The notes under the pieces were generated by a model. That model was not told where the DNA came from, ran no database searches, and worked only from the letters and a program-made list of their open reading frames with translations. A DNA stretch of 64,000 bases, from assembly GCA_963662155.1 (NCBI GenBank), contig OY759265.1, positions 7,144,338 through 7,208,337 of the forward strand, in the 5' to 3' direction. This document shows positions 23,041-35,599 of the stretch, piece by piece. The position numbers and the translations under genes are program-made. The stretch comes from Lamellibrachia columna (taxonomy: Eukaryota > Annelida > Polychaeta > Sabellida > Siboglinidae). Positions within the stretch are counted from its first letter, which is position 1, and each line of letters starts with the position of its first letter.

Positions 23041-24199
23041 TTAGTTATGCTGTGCTATAAATAGGTCATGTATATGTAGAGAACCAAAGGACGTGTATCT
23101 GGTATTGAGACAACCAGCTGATGTCGCGAAGTATGCCTCTGTCTGACTGATGGTCCTCTGGGACCCGCGGGCCATCAAGCTACACGATCTACGCGTCGTT
23201 CTTGTCGTTGTTGATTCTCTGCGTAACCGTCGCAGTTAACGATGTATCTCTAGACATCTGCGATACCAGACAACGTCGCTGTTACTCATTTTGTCTTATA
23301 AGCAAACGTGCGCTAGAGATGACGGAAGGTATAACCAACGAAGAGGGTGGTTAAACCTACCTGCAGGATGCAAAGGTTGTCGTCTATTAACAGAAATGAG
23401 CACGCACGGCGGCGATCCAGTGACGTTGTTGTCGAGTCGACGTCACTTCGTCGTCTGCCGATCGCCTTAATTGGAGCTTCGCTCGCCCTACGTAGGCGAC
23501 ATTAATATTCTATCAGTCAGCCGACGGCATCGATCCAACAACGGCAGCACTGGCACTGCGCTGGGGACCTGAACACTGGTGGGTGACGGACGAAGACTAG
23601 CATTCGTGGCATCTCCTCTCACGTCGACACACATATATGGTATAGCTTCATCGTAGGGTAGTGCAAGTTAGAACATCTTCTATTGTTGCCATCAAGATAC
23701 GCCTACCTAGACGCGTGATAGCACGCATACGACCTCTATGTTGAAGAAAGGAAGGTGTTTTAGCTTCCATGAAGCATTTTTCGCACAACCTGGTTAATCT
23801 TCAACAACCTCCGACATCACAATCAATATGTAAGCAAAAATAAATAAAAAAAACTAAAACAAAAAATATGCAATTATTATGTTAACCAATAAATAAAAAA
23901 ACTAAAACAAAAAATATGCAATTATTATGTTAACCACATAAAAAACCGCCTGTCCGGTAGAACTACTTTAGATGATGATATTCCCTAAAGTCACTGCAGC
24001 ACAACAATGTTGGCAGTCTAAACCGACATGAAACGATAGCAAATAGTAAACAGTCTTCCATATTCACGTTTCAATAATAGCATGCACACTTTATTATAAC
24101 ATATTTTATTTTATTTATTGAGCGATTATGTGTAAAATTTGGCATACAGCAGTTACAATTTAGACCACATTTCAAGATAATCATTACATGTGTACGTTT
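23041..24199. other. No confident gene; CpG-rich block and a short AT duplication
   Basis: About 23120-23640 is richer in CpG than its surroundings. On the minus strand it contains a consensus donor (CCTGCAG|GTAGGT near 23360), which would suit an untranslated first exon, possibly of the Kv gene. No protein is seen. At about 23840-23940 a 49-bp AT-rich segment (ACTAAAACAAAAAATATGCA core) is duplicated in tandem. Confidence 0.35.
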
Positions 24200-26106
24200 G
24201 TGTATAGGGGTCCCATACGGCAGCGGCATATTCTAACTGGGGTATAACTAAAGTGAAATAAGCACTGGTGTTTTATATTTTCCTGGCCAATTTTTAGATT
24301 TCTTCTTAGGAAACCTAAGGATGCATTTGCTTTTTTGTGACCTCGTTTATGTGGTTATTCCAGGATAGTGTTTTATTTATGACCACACCAAGATATTTCG
24401 TGTTGTCCTCCTTTATGAGTATGTGGCCATGAAGAGTGTACTGTTTGTATTTATGGTTACGGGATCTGGTTATGTAGAGTACACTACATTTCTGGGGATG
24501 GAACTACATTTGCCGGTTTCTTCCCACTTGGCAAATTTGTCTAGATCTTGTTGAAGGGCTGATGCGTCAGTACCATTGGATATTATCATGTAGATAATAG
24601 TGTCATCAACAAAAAGTCGGACAGTTATTAGGTAGGTCATTTATATCGATAAGAAAGAGGATGGGGGCAATCACTGAACCTTGTGGGACTCCAATGATAA
24701 CCGGAGCCCAGTCCGAATACATACCTTTACATGCCACGCGTTGCTTTCTATTCTTCAAGAATTTCTCAACCCAAGTGTTTACAGGGCCAGTGATACCATA
24801 TCTTTCAAGTTTCTGGATTAGTCTGTGGTATGGTACTTTGTTAAACGCTTTGGCGAAATCGCTTAGATTGGCCAGGATATCTTGTGTGAAGGCTAGCAAC
24901 TGTGTATCGGTTGATCGCTTTTTTAGAAACCCATGCTGCTTGTCGAAGAGGATATTGTTGGTTTCTAGGTGGTTTAGTAGGTGTTTTGATATTATGTGTT
25001 CCATTAGTTTGCTGCACACGCACGTGAGTGACACTGGACGGTAATTTGATGGGCAATATCGTTCTCATTTCTTGAAGATGGGTGCTATATTTGCTTGTTT
25101 CCAGTCGTCTGGTACCTCACAATTTCAAGGGATTTAGAAAATATTAACTGTAGAATAGGAGCAACTGCTCTGGCTGTTTCTTTGAGGACTCTGGGGTGAA
25201 GCCTGTCTGGTCCCATGGCTTTGTTAGGGTTTAGATTTTGCAGGAGTTTTTGAATGCCTTCTATGGTGATATTCAATTTGGACATCGGGGGATACTGTCG
25301 TATTGGGTCAGTTTCCTGTGGGGGTGAATTTAAGGGGCTCTCTTTGGTGAACACAGAGCTGAACTGAGCGTTTAGGATCCTGGCTTTGTCCAAGGGGGTG
25401 TTCTTCAAGATTCCATTTTCTTTAAGAGGTGCGATGTCTACTGAATCTGGTCGTCTGTGTTTGATGAAAGGCCACACTTTCTTGTTGCCATTTCTGTTGT
25501 AGACATCCTGGTTTGGTGTGATCACTGATTCAACACATGTCCAATAGGCTGTTCTGGTTTCTTTCCTAATAGTGCTTTTCAAGGTCTGTAATTTAATTGT
25601 CCGAATTTTGTATTTCTGTGATCCCTTCTTTGATCCCTTCTTTGTTTTCTTAAAAAGTCGATCCCTGGATTTTATTAGTTTCTTCAATTTACAATTTATC
25701 CCCGGGGGTCTATTTATCCACGGGGATCTATCCCGGTCTGATGCGTTCTTGTGGGGGTATGTGACTCTACTGCTTCATTCAGGGCTGCTTTAAATTTGTT
25801 CCAAAGTTCATTAGAGGTCATGGTCTCTCGGTTGGTGTCAATATATTCTCGAGGCCTGTTGAGTTCCCTTTCTATACCCTCCCTGTTGGCTTTCCTATAG
25901 ATGGGGAGTTTACGCCGGGTTTGGGTGTATTTCTTGGGGCTTATATCAATTTCGGTGAAAACAATATTGTGGTCAGATAATCCTGGTAAGATATCTGCCC
26001 TGTTGACAAGCGTTGGGTTATTCATTACAAGAAGATCTAAGATATTGTCTCCCCTGGTGGGTTGGTCAATGACCTGGGTCAAACCATGATCGGATAGGGA
26101 CAAGGT
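24200..26106 (-). mobile_element. CR1-like LINE, endonuclease C-end to RT (minus part of an inverted copy)
   Basis: Read from 26106 downward. The endonuclease C-terminus has LTQVIDQPTRGDNILDLLVM and GLSDHNIVFTEIDI. The linker (25.1-25.7 kb) ends LNPNKAMGPDRLHPRVLKET. The RT has SKLMEHIISKHLLNHLE, QHGFLKKRSTDTQLL, FAKAFNKVPYHRL and IIGVPQGSVIAPILFLIDIN. After a frameshift come the catalytic box FVDDTIIYMII (about 24580-24612) and a thumb region with HGHI, NTKYLGVVINKTLSWNNHI and ANASLGFLRRNLK, petering out near 24.2 kb. The xxDD box is intact, but frameshifts and stops elsewhere make it inactive. The left end is truncated within the thumb. Its 5' end abuts, tail to tail, the PHD-finger piece on the plus strand. 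Confidence 0.9.
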
Positions 26107-26111
26107 ATGTT

Positions 26112-26670
26112 GTGAAGGAGAACAGCAAGCGGACTATGTATGTTCAACCCCTAAAAGATGTAACCTCGTATATAATTCTCCTGGTGATCGCAACGTCGAG
26201 TGATATCGAGGTAAACCGAAGTCCACGCCAACCCAAGTTTACATGTGGAACTTGTGGGAAGGCTGTCACATGGAAGCAAAAGGGAATTAGATGTGACAAT
26301 TCAGAATGCCAACAATGGTATCACACCGACTGCCAGAACATGAGATCCACTACATATGAATGCTTGAATTCCAGCAATTGCGTGTGGGAGTGCCTCCAAT
26401 GTGCCATGCCAAATTTTAGTACAACCCTCTTTCACTTGTATTCTATTTCCTCTGACAACAACTTTAGTAAACTTTCTGAGTCATGTGATAACACGGACTG
26501 CAGCGGGTGCTCATCACCGGGGCCTTGTCTTCACCCACAAATCATGTCACACTGCGTCAAAATATAAACAGAAACCTCTTCGACTGTTGAATGTTAACTG
26601 CAAGTCAATAGTGAACAAAGAAGAGGAACTAGATCACCTCCTGTACAGCACAACGCTTGACATGAAGTGA
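26112..26670 (+). mobile_element. LINE N-terminal piece: degenerate 2A-like motif, PHD finger, start of endonuclease
   Basis: The plus-strand frame has a hydrophobic run (YIILLVIATSS), then DIEVNRSP. This sits where CR1-type LINEs with 2A-like peptides carry D-x-E-x-N-P-G-P, with two residues changed. A PHD-type zinc finger follows: CGTCGKAVTW, CDNSECQQWYHTDCQ, WECLQCAMPNFS. After a frameshift near 26560 the endonuclease start appears as PLRLLNVNCKSIVNKEEELD and stops near 26670. PHD fingers bind histone tails in host proteins; in these LINEs they precede the endonuclease and their role is not established. The orientation is opposite to the adjoining endonuclease-RT block, as expected for a 5' inversion formed during integration. 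Confidence 0.8.
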
Positions 26671-27180
26671 CTGTACAATGAGCATTCAACATTCCTTCGT
26701 AAATAACTGATACTTTAAAGGGAAACAAAAATCATGTTTTGGGGCTATGCATCTAAATGTCAGCTAATCAAAACTAATCATTTTCATTTGCCATCTGGGA
26801 CTTTGCACTGGATGAAAATGTTGTTAAATCGTGTTAAATTTCCAATTACAAACCAAATTTTCACGCAAGTGGTTTACTCCCAAAAAATTATGAAAGTGGG
26901 CGATTTTGGTCAGACGTCAGACTTCCCGGCGGCCGACATTTTATCATGACGCGTGACCAATAAATTACCAATCGATGACCGCGGAGTTCTCTGACAAACA
27001 CACTGCCGTCGCGTCAAACTGCGAGTTTCCATTTTTCTTGAATGAAACAATGACCAATGCACCCCGGGTCCATTTTCCCTATAGAACCCTATAGAATTCC
27101 ATTCTGAAATATGGGCCTAGCTTCTCACACGAGCTCTTACTGGTTTATGTGAGCACAGTTGAAAGTGAGACTGATCAATT
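26671..27180. other. No gene seen
   Basis: Spacer between LINE and gypsy relics. It contains TTGCCATCTGGGACTTTG, resembling a word in the LINE 3' flank at 17.54 kb (TTGCCATCTGGGCCTTTGG), which hints at a shared repeat of unknown type. Confidence 0.4.
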
Positions 27181-27990
27181 AAATTCAAAGGTTCAAAGAA
27201 CTATTTGGATTTGTGTGACACATTAATACAGGCAAAGCGTGACAAACTGAGTGGGTGGTTAGGAAGAAAATATCAAAAGACCATCGATGCACCACAGGCT
27301 ACCACCCTCAAGCAAATGGTCAGACAGAAAGATGCAGTCAAAGTCTATGCAAGTCGCTTGTTAAGTTCATCAACAGTGAGCAGACCAATTGGAATGACTT
27401 CATTGGCCCAGTGCTCCTTGCGTACAGAACCAGTGTACACATGTCAACATAGAGAACGCCATACTTCCTTGCATTTGGGAAGGAACCAACTTTGCTAGTG
27501 GAGCAGCAGTTCCCAGTAGGTGAGAATAATGAGTCTGTTCAAGACGAGGATGCACTGGAAGCTCCACAGGAACGTCACATTGCTGCTTCTCTCAACTTGT
27601 TGAACATACATCAATAAACTAAAGTCAAAATCACTGATGCACAGGCTGAATACAATACGTACTTTGATGCAAATCATCAGCCAACTGCCGAGATCGATGG
27701 ACTGGTATTAGTCAACAATGCAAAGAGGGCCCAGTGCAATGGGGGATAAACTTGCACCCCACTAGAGAGGGCCTCATCATGCCATCACTGACATTAACAG
27801 CAAAAGTACTTTCCGCATTGAAAGACGCAAAACATTGGTGAAAGCGCTGCTCATCATCAAGCCTTACCATGCACAAAAGAGGTCACTGCCAGTACAGGAA
27901 AAAAGTGCCCCAGTAATTGCCACATCTATCTTCTCCTGCAAAGAAGCAACATGTGGCACCTGACTCATCATCAATATTTCGTTAGCCGAA
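27181..27990 (+). mobile_element. Ty3/gypsy integrase relic
   Basis: Plus-strand frames with shifts. TTGYHPQANGQTER is a hallmark of the gypsy integrase core, followed by FINSEQTNWNDFIGPVLLAY, a TPYFLAFGKEPTL-like stretch, then an integrase C-terminal linker with AEYNTYFDANHQPT. Stop codons and frameshifts interrupt it repeatedly. No LTRs were recognised. It is a different lineage from the relic at the start of the window, judging by the different wording around the core. Confidence 0.8.
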
Positions 27991-30900
27991 GCACTGTCAC
28001 TGACATTCTGTCACTGATAGTGTTCAGTGTCGATCGAGTCGGAACGCAAGGTGAGCGATAATGTGAAATTTGTTCTAGATATATTAATTTAATGTGGAGC
28101 ATGGCGTATTTTGTGGGAGCTTTTCTGAATGTTTTATTTCCCCATAACCTAATTTCCTATAGAATGAGGTGCCTGTCCAGATCAACTGGTATTGATCCCA
28201 TACCAATTTCACAAGTAAAGTGCCTCCAAAAACAATGTTTCATTTGGCTGTGCGCTGGAATTAAGAAAAACTTGTTACGCCGGGCCCTAAAATTTAACCC
28301 AACCCGAGAAACGGATACAGTTGATTTCGACCTATACTCTTTGACGACTTCGCCGGCTTGCAATTTTCAACATATCGTAAATACAGTTTTAACTTGTCTT
28401 TTGCTTTAGTTGAGTATTTGCTTCACTTATCAGTGAAGTGTCCGAGTTGACTATTTTTGTGCGAAATGTCTGCGTGATAAAGTGGGCCGAAATCAAAACC
28501 ACTCCATGAACTATTGGTTGCTCCCTTGGCCTTTAGTCTCACTGGTTGCTCCCTTAGCCTTTAGTCTCACCTGGTTGTTTCCATGCAGGCGAATGAAGAG
28601 TATTGTACTTTTTTCTCCTCACCAATAACATGGATGTATATGTCAAATTCAGCACTCGTCTGCATGTCAGCACGTAATCTGACGTTGGCAGTTTCGTGAA
28701 ACAAGTCACTGTTGCTGATAATATAAGTATTTTGACAATGTAATCGATCATGATTACGTTTATGTTACATTTTTGATGAATGAAATTAATTGAGACATTT
28801 GAGTATTTAATTAATTGAGATTACACACGATTACTGAGTACGATTACTGCGCCTCTGGTAGTTACTGTTTTATCTATACATGGATATTCACTCCCTGTAT
28901 GAGAGTTTATTACTGCAACTTTGGTGTCCACTTTTGGGATTTATTTATTATATATACAGTGTCAGCGTTTCAGCCTTCCGTCAATTATACCGAAACTGTA
29001 CGGTACATCACTCGCACCAGATTGAACCACGGTTATGTAGGAACATGGGCTAAGGACATTACATCCCAGACCGACACAGAAGCACCACATCGGACGAATC
29101 ACCATATAAAACACATAGTGGTAGTTTTTCCTAAGTACAATTTGTGGTGATGTACATGTACAAACGCATCAGGTATTTATGTAGCACTTATGTTAAGATT
29201 AGTGTGAGATATTAGGGACTGTTTGTATCCGGAAGGATAGAAATACCCTTCATACTCCTATATGAAAATTAGGGCAGTTTTAGGAAATGATGGGTGGGTG
29301 GCGCATGTGTTTGCATACTAACCATACATGGGTATTTATAATAATTATCCTGACCCCACATCAATAATACAATAATAATTTCAATCAGACCTGGGGCGGA
29401 AGTACTTGGTAGTCGTGTACTCGAGTAATTTTTTAAGTACTCGTATTCATATAACTTATGGGTCGTGTACTCGTACTCATACTCAATGTACTCAAATTTT
29501 ACGAGTACATATGAGTACTTTCTCAATATAGCTGTGAAAATTATTATTATATTTTAATTAAATTATTATTTATATACAGGGAGTATTATTCTGTTAAACC
29601 TATTTTACCAGGAGTCTGAATTATGATCCTAATCTCTTGTTCATTCCGCCAGATTTACGCCCCCTTTCCATAAATATGGACTACTTTTTATCAAGCTTAC
29701 GAATGCCGCAGATATCAGTTAACTCGGCTAAGGTTCATCATGTGGCCGTGCAGTCGTCACTGACACTGTGTATGTGATGACTTTCACTGTTCGTACATTA
29801 TTTATTACGAGGCCAAGACATAAGGGAAGAAGTTCATTTATCTAAACAAGTGAATCATTACCTCAACCAACAGGTTCTGCGTGATTCCTCGTCGCAACCG
29901 CCTTTTGGCAGCAGACATACACTTGCCGCTGACGCTGATCAAATTTTGTCGCTTCGACGCTTCGCTTGCCTGTCGCCTCTGTAGACATTTAAGGTCACAC
30001 GTTCATTTGCATAATGTTATGAAATGCATATGCAAGACCATCAAAAATAAAGATGGAAGTCACACATTCTGGGTCAATTCTCAATGACGTAGGTTTATCG
30101 ACCTTAATGGCGGTGCCGGTGGAGTTGACAAGTTCAACAACGGTTTCCTAGTAAGCAATTTTTATTGTAGTTGGAAATGCCTTTTGTTTAAATTTAAAAC
30201 TATCAACCGGAAATTAATTCAAAATGATAAGTTTTTATACCTCACAGTATGGATTACCAGGCATCCTTAGTTAGTTAGAAAGGTAAGCACTAAACAGTAT
30301 TTATAAACTAACTCTTATTCTAGTTTGAAGAATAAGAAATTTATAATAAAACAGAACATTAACAGCTACACCAGCAATGCGTCACGTTGATATACTTGTT
30401 CATATGTATTGCCATCTGGTGGACAAGATGGTAACCACTAGGCTTCATTAAAGTAATCTTGAATATTCGGCAGATGGCGCCAGTGTCATCGAATTGGGGC
30501 GGGTGGGGCTCCACCGTGCCGTTGGAGGGGAGATTCTAATCGCTGCTTTTACGTCATTTTATATATTATTGTGTAAAATATCTATATGTCACATGTTTTT
30601 TGCAAACTAACACTTGGCGTTAGGCCTATAGCACAATTGCAGTACACCTGGCTTAGGTGACACTTTTGACTTTTGCAGTTTATATTGTACACACGTAATA
30701 CCTAATTATTATGTAGCATGTGTTAGTGCTGGTTGTACGTCTGATGGTAAGTCCAGACGGAGATTGTATTGCTTCGTATATACTTGTACATTTACAATTA
30801 TTCGGTACAACCAGGTGATCGTCCGGTAATCCAATAAATGTATTAATTGGATTGCCATGTTAACAACCTACTACTGTATTTACTTTGTTGACGTAAATTG

Positions 30901-31369
30901 AACCAGGCACATCATTTATAATTATACTCAATTCACAATGTGGGGATACAACAGACAGCAGCGCAGGAACGTAAACGAATAGGTTAGCCCAAACCCAGAG
31001 GGTACAGGAAGCCGCGCTTGTGGGAAAATCGACTAATGTTAGATTGTCGATATTTAGCCAATTCTAAGGCCCCCCGACCAAATTAGTATTTTAAAATGTC
31101 GATAATATTCGACAGTGCATGTATAGGACATACATCATAACATCATATTTAAAACATTTATGTCCGATAATTATGTTAAAGGTTAGTATTTTTCCAACAA
31201 CTCCATGGTGTCGCTTTGATGGTTGTTTTCCACGAAGTTGTGAATTTGCAATTTGTCGTATTGTGTTGCAGCACCAGTAGTTCGGTAGCTGTCCAACGAG
31301 CGGCGTTGCTTGACACAATGGTGGTCACATTTCGCATTCGACATACATTGTTTTTATTAGTACGCGGGC
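27991..31369. other. No gene seen
   Basis: A long AT-rich stretch. The only local structure seen is a tandem duplication of about 28 bp (GGTTGCTCCCTTGGCCTTTA core) at 28510-28570, plus short homology-free ORFs. No exon with recognisable protein, RNA gene or transposon was identified. Confidence 0.45.
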
Positions 31370-32450
31370 CTTGACCCTCCCCCATTAGCATCCTTCATTT
31401 TAAACTCCTCATCACCCACTCACTCTCCTGTCTCCCCTTGGCAAGTTCTCCAGAAGGGGTCTCAACAACAGGATCTGTCACATCCCACGCAGTCATTGCA
31501 TGTGTAAGTGATGTCACATGAGCGTCCTTTGGGTTGGTGGGAACAGAGAAGGGATTTAACCAATGGTCATCTTGTAATTTGTCTACTTCAGTGCTTTTCC
31601 CTTCTGTACTGTGCAGCTGTTGTTCCAGGCAGCTTGCTGTGGTCACAATGGGTCGCCCTTTGGATTGGTCAGATATTTCCTCCACTGAATTCAATGTTTC
31701 CAGCCCAGTGGCTATTGCAGCCAACATATTGCAGTATTCTAAACCCGATGCACACCTCAGCGTGTCACATGAAACCAGCAATTTCTCTTCCCTACCTAAT
31801 GTCCCTGATATTGATGCGGTGCTGCTGCCTTCTCTTGTTGAGAGACAAACATTTCTTAATGTATTTCCTTCAATATTCTCAGATGAAACAATATCGCTTT
31901 GACATAATGCCTTGCAACCATCTACTATATGTCCATTCAAAAGCATTTTTGTAAAAGATTCACAAGTATCTGAAATCGCACCAGTCACAGATTATTGGTG
32001 GCAAGGTTTGGTCGGTTCTTTATTTCTATTGTCAGGTACATCTTGTAGTGACATGTGCGTATCAGGATTAAGTTCTGGATGAACATCTGTAGGTAATATT
32101 TGGTGTTCTGGAGCAATCAACTCCATTATTGGAGTCACTATCATTTCCAATATTTGGGTCACATTTACTTGAGACATTGGACCACCTTCTGGTTTTAAAA
32201 TCTCTTCAGGTGTTGTCGTAATTCCTGATGGAACTGTTACTTGTGACTCCGGTGTAACTTCTGACATTGTTGACTCGTTGTGCTAAGTAATCCTGAATCG
32301 TTTGTGTTTGTTTCAGGCAGGTCACAATTGTCTAGTTCCAAAAAGCAGTCTTGTTGGCGCGGTTTGCAGTGATGTCACCTGCTTCTAAAAAAATAAAATA
32401 TATGTGAACTAAACAATAATGTTACAAGGTAATTTACATGGCAATCTATC
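31370..32450 (-). pseudogene. Inverted, decayed copy of the 61.3-kb gene exon
   Basis: On the minus strand this matches the exon at 61322-62504 almost end to end at protein level. It starts MSEVTPESQVTVPSG and continues through EEILKPEGGPMSQV, APEHQILP, CQSDIVSS, SGTLGREEKLLVSCDTLRCA and PTNPKDAHVTSLTHAM. It is broken by a stop after EPTKPCHQ (near 31990), a 45-bp in-frame deletion relative to the other copy after STEVDKL, and a frameshift after TPSGEL. Homology continues upstream through the 5' flank, including the TTTTTAG|AAGCAG acceptor-like site, to about 32450. There it breaks at GCAATCTATC against a LINE fragment. The duplication therefore included non-coding flank and is not a processed copy. 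The gene function is unknown. Confidence 0.85.
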
Positions 32451-32724
32451 GAAATTGCCACAGAAGATGACAATTAACACGCTAGTTCATCAACTATTTA
32501 GGGAAGAGGAAGTTGGATTTGTTGATTTGTGGAGATGCTTCTTTGGGAGGGCTGACATGTTCATGAGGGGTGGGCCTTATTTAAGTGGAAAGGGTGCAGC
32601 AGTGTTTGTGGATGAACTCTCAGGAGCAGTCGACAGTGGCATGGGTAACATGAAAATATTTTTGGTAGCAAACATTGTTTCAACGCAAACTTTGTTTCAC
32701 CTAGAGGCGCAGGGGGGTATTTAG
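32451..32724 (+). mobile_element. LINE ORF1-type SGNH/esterase-like fragment
   Basis: A plus-strand frame encodes EEEVGFVDLWRCFFGRADMF, then MRGGPYLSGKGAAVFVDELS and AVDSGMGNMK. This wording matches the end of SGNH-hydrolase-like domains found in CR1-type LINEs and related multicopy genes of marine invertebrates: a catalytic-block-V-like 'D-G-x-H-L-S' is represented here by G-G-P-Y-L-S, so the catalytic His is replaced by Tyr. Only the C-terminal part survives. It abuts the breakpoint of the inverted duplication on its left. Confidence 0.6.
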
Positions 32725-32933
32725 AGGTGTCTCAAACTGGACAAGAGGCCACTAGCACATACAAACCAGTAATATTTCTGAAGCTGGTTACAAATGCATG
32801 TGTCTAAATGAAAGGAGCATTGTAAATAAGAAACACTAATTAAACATTATGTTAGAAGATATTGATCCTCACATAATTTGAATAACCAAGTCGTGGGCCA
32901 ACAAATAAATGCTAGATGCTGAAATAAGACTGA

Positions 32934-35585
32934 CAGTAGGAGGTCACTTTGTTAAAGGGAAACAACTTACAGCATCCTACCTGGCAGTAGGAGGTCACTT
33001 TGTTAAAGGGAAACAACTTACAGCATCCCACCTAGCAGTAGGAGGTCACTTTGTTAAAGGGAAACAACTTACAGCATCCCACCTGGCAGTAGGAGGTCAC
33101 TTTGTTAAAGGGAAACAACTTACAGCATCCCACCTGGCAGTAGGAGGTCACTTTGTTAAAGGGAAACAACTTACAGCATCCCACCTGGCAGTAGGAGGAC
33201 AATTTGTTAAAGTGAAACAACTTACAGCATCCCACGTGGCAGTAGGAGGTCACTTTGTTAAACGGAAACAACTTACAGCATCTCACCTGGCAGTAGGACA
33301 CTTTGTTGAAGGGAAACAACTTACAGCATCCCACCTGGCAGTAGGAGGACACTTTGTTAAAGGGAAACAACTTACAGCATCCCACCTGGCAGTAGGAGGT
33401 CACTTTGTTAAAGGGAAACAACTTACAGCATCCCATCTGGCAGTAGGAGGTCACTTTGTTAAAGGGAAACAACTTACAGCATCCCACCTGGCAGTAGGAG
33501 GACACTTTGTTAAAGGGAAACAACTTACAGCATCCCACCTGGCAGTAGGAGGTCACTTTGTTAAAGGGAAACAACTTACAGCATCCCACCTGGCAGTAGG
33601 AGGTCACTTTGTTAAAGGGAAACAACTTACAGCATCCCATCTGGCAGTAGGAGGTCACTTTGTTAAAGGGAAACAACTTACAGCATCCCACCTGGCAGTA
33701 GGAGGACAATTTGTTAAAGTGAAACAACTTACAGCATCCCACGTGGCAGTAGGAGGTCACTTTGTTAAACGGAAACAACTTACAGCATCTCACCTGGCAG
33801 TAGGAGGACACTTTGTTGAAGGGAAACAACTTACAGCATCCCACCTGGCAGTAGGAGGACACTTTGTTAAAGGGAAACAACTTACAGCATCCCACCTGGC
33901 AGTAGGAGGTCACTTTGTTAAAGGGAAACAACTTACAGCATCCCACCTGGCAGTAGGAGGTCACTTTGTTAAAGGGAAACAACTTACAGCATCCCACATG
34001 GCAGTAGGAGGACACTTTGTTAAAGGGAAACAACTTACAGCATCCCACCTGGCAGTAGGAGGTCACTTTGTTAAAGGGAAACAACTTACAGCATCCCACC
34101 TGGCAGTAGGAGGTCACTTTGTTAAAGGGAAACAACTTACAGCATCCCACCTGGCAGTAGGAGGACAATTTGTTAAAGTGAAACAACTTACAGCATCCCA
34201 CGTGGCAGTAGGAGTTCACTTTGTTAAACGGAAACAACTTACAGCATCTCACCTGGCAGTAGGACACTTTGTTGAAGGGAAACAACTTACAGCATCCCAC
34301 CTGGCAGTAGGAGGACACTTTGTTAAAGGGAAACAACTTACAGCATCCCACCTGGCAGTAGGAGGTCACTTTGTTAAAGGGAAACAACTTACAGCATCCC
34401 ACCTGGCAGTAGGAGGTCACTTTGTTAAAGGGAAACAACTTACAGCATCCCACCTGGCAGTAGGAGGACACTTTGTTAAAGGGAAACAACTTACAGCATC
34501 CCACCTGGCAGTAGGAGGTCACTTTGTTAAAGGGAAACAACTTACAGCATCCCACCTGGCAGTAGGAGGTCACTTTGTTAAAAGGAAACAACTTACAGCA
34601 TCCCATCTGGCAGTAGGAGGTCACTTTGTTAAAGGGAAACAACTTACAGCATCCCACCTGGCAGTAGGAGGACAATTTGTTAAAGTGAAACAACTTACAG
34701 CATCCCACGTGGCAGTAGGAGGTCACTTTGTTAAACGGAAACAACTTACAGCATCTCACCTGGCAGTAGGAGGACACTTTGTTGAAGGGAAACAACTTAC
34801 AGCATCCCACCTGGCAGTAGGAGGACACTTTGTTAAAGGGAAACAACTTACAGCATCCCACCTGGCAGTAGGAGGTCACTTTGTTAAAGGGAAACAACTT
34901 ACAGCATCCCACCTGGCAGTAGGAGGTCACTTTGTTAAAGGGAAACAACTTGCAGCATCCCACCTGGCAGTAGGAGGTCACTTTGTTAAAGGGAAACAGC
35001 ATACAGCATCCCACCTGGCAGTAGGAAGACACTTTGTTAAAGGTAAACAACTTACAGCATCCCACCTGGCAGTAGGAAGACACTTTGTTAAAGGGAAACA
35101 ACTTACAGCATCCCACCTGGCAGTAGGAGGTCACTTTGTTAGAGGGAAACAACTTACAGCATCCCACCTGGCAGTAGGAGGTCACTCTGTTAAAGGGAAA
35201 CAACTTACAGCATCTCACCTGGCAGTAGGAGGACACTTTGTTAAATGGAATCAACTTACAGCATCTCACCTGGCAGTAGGAGGTCACTTTGTTAAAGGGA
35301 AACAGCATACAGCATCCCACCTGGCAGTAGGAAGACACTTTGTTAAAGGTAAACAACTTACAGCATCCCACCTGGCAGTAGGAAGACACTTTGTTAAAGG
35401 GAAACAACTTACAGCATCCCACCTGGCAGTAGGAGGTCACTTTGTTAAAGGGAAACAACTTACAGCATCCCACCTGGCAGTAGGAGGTCACTTTGTTAAA
35501 GGGAAACAACTTACAGCATCTCACCTGGCAGTAGGAGGACGCTTTGTTAAATGGAATCAACTTACAGCATCTCACCTGGCAGTAG
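32934..35585. repeat. 51-bp minisatellite, about 52 copies, with higher-order structure
   Basis: Homogeneous array of GTAGGAGGTCACTTTGTTAA followed by AGGGAAACAACTTACAGCAT and CCCACCTGGCA. As 51 = 3 x 17 the array is open along its whole length, giving AVGGHFVKGKQLTASHL repeats on the plus strand (about 890 codons) and a comparable frame on the minus strand. A marked triplet of variant units (GGQFVKVKQ, then HFVKRKQ, then HFVEGKQ) recurs starting at 33191, 33698, 34157 and 34664. The spacings are 507, 459 and 507 bp, i.e. blocks of 10, 9 and 10 units, two of them with the same 3-bp deletion. A block with KQHTASH and WNQLTASH variants recurs in the last 600 bp. No promoter, signal peptide or splice signals argue for a real gene. 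Confidence 0.96.
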
Positions 35586-35599
35586 TGCTTATGAGAGAT

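Noticed and set aside
28092..28409. 105-codon plus-strand ORF
   Set aside because: No recognisable similarity or splice context; length expected by chance in this much AT-rich DNA.
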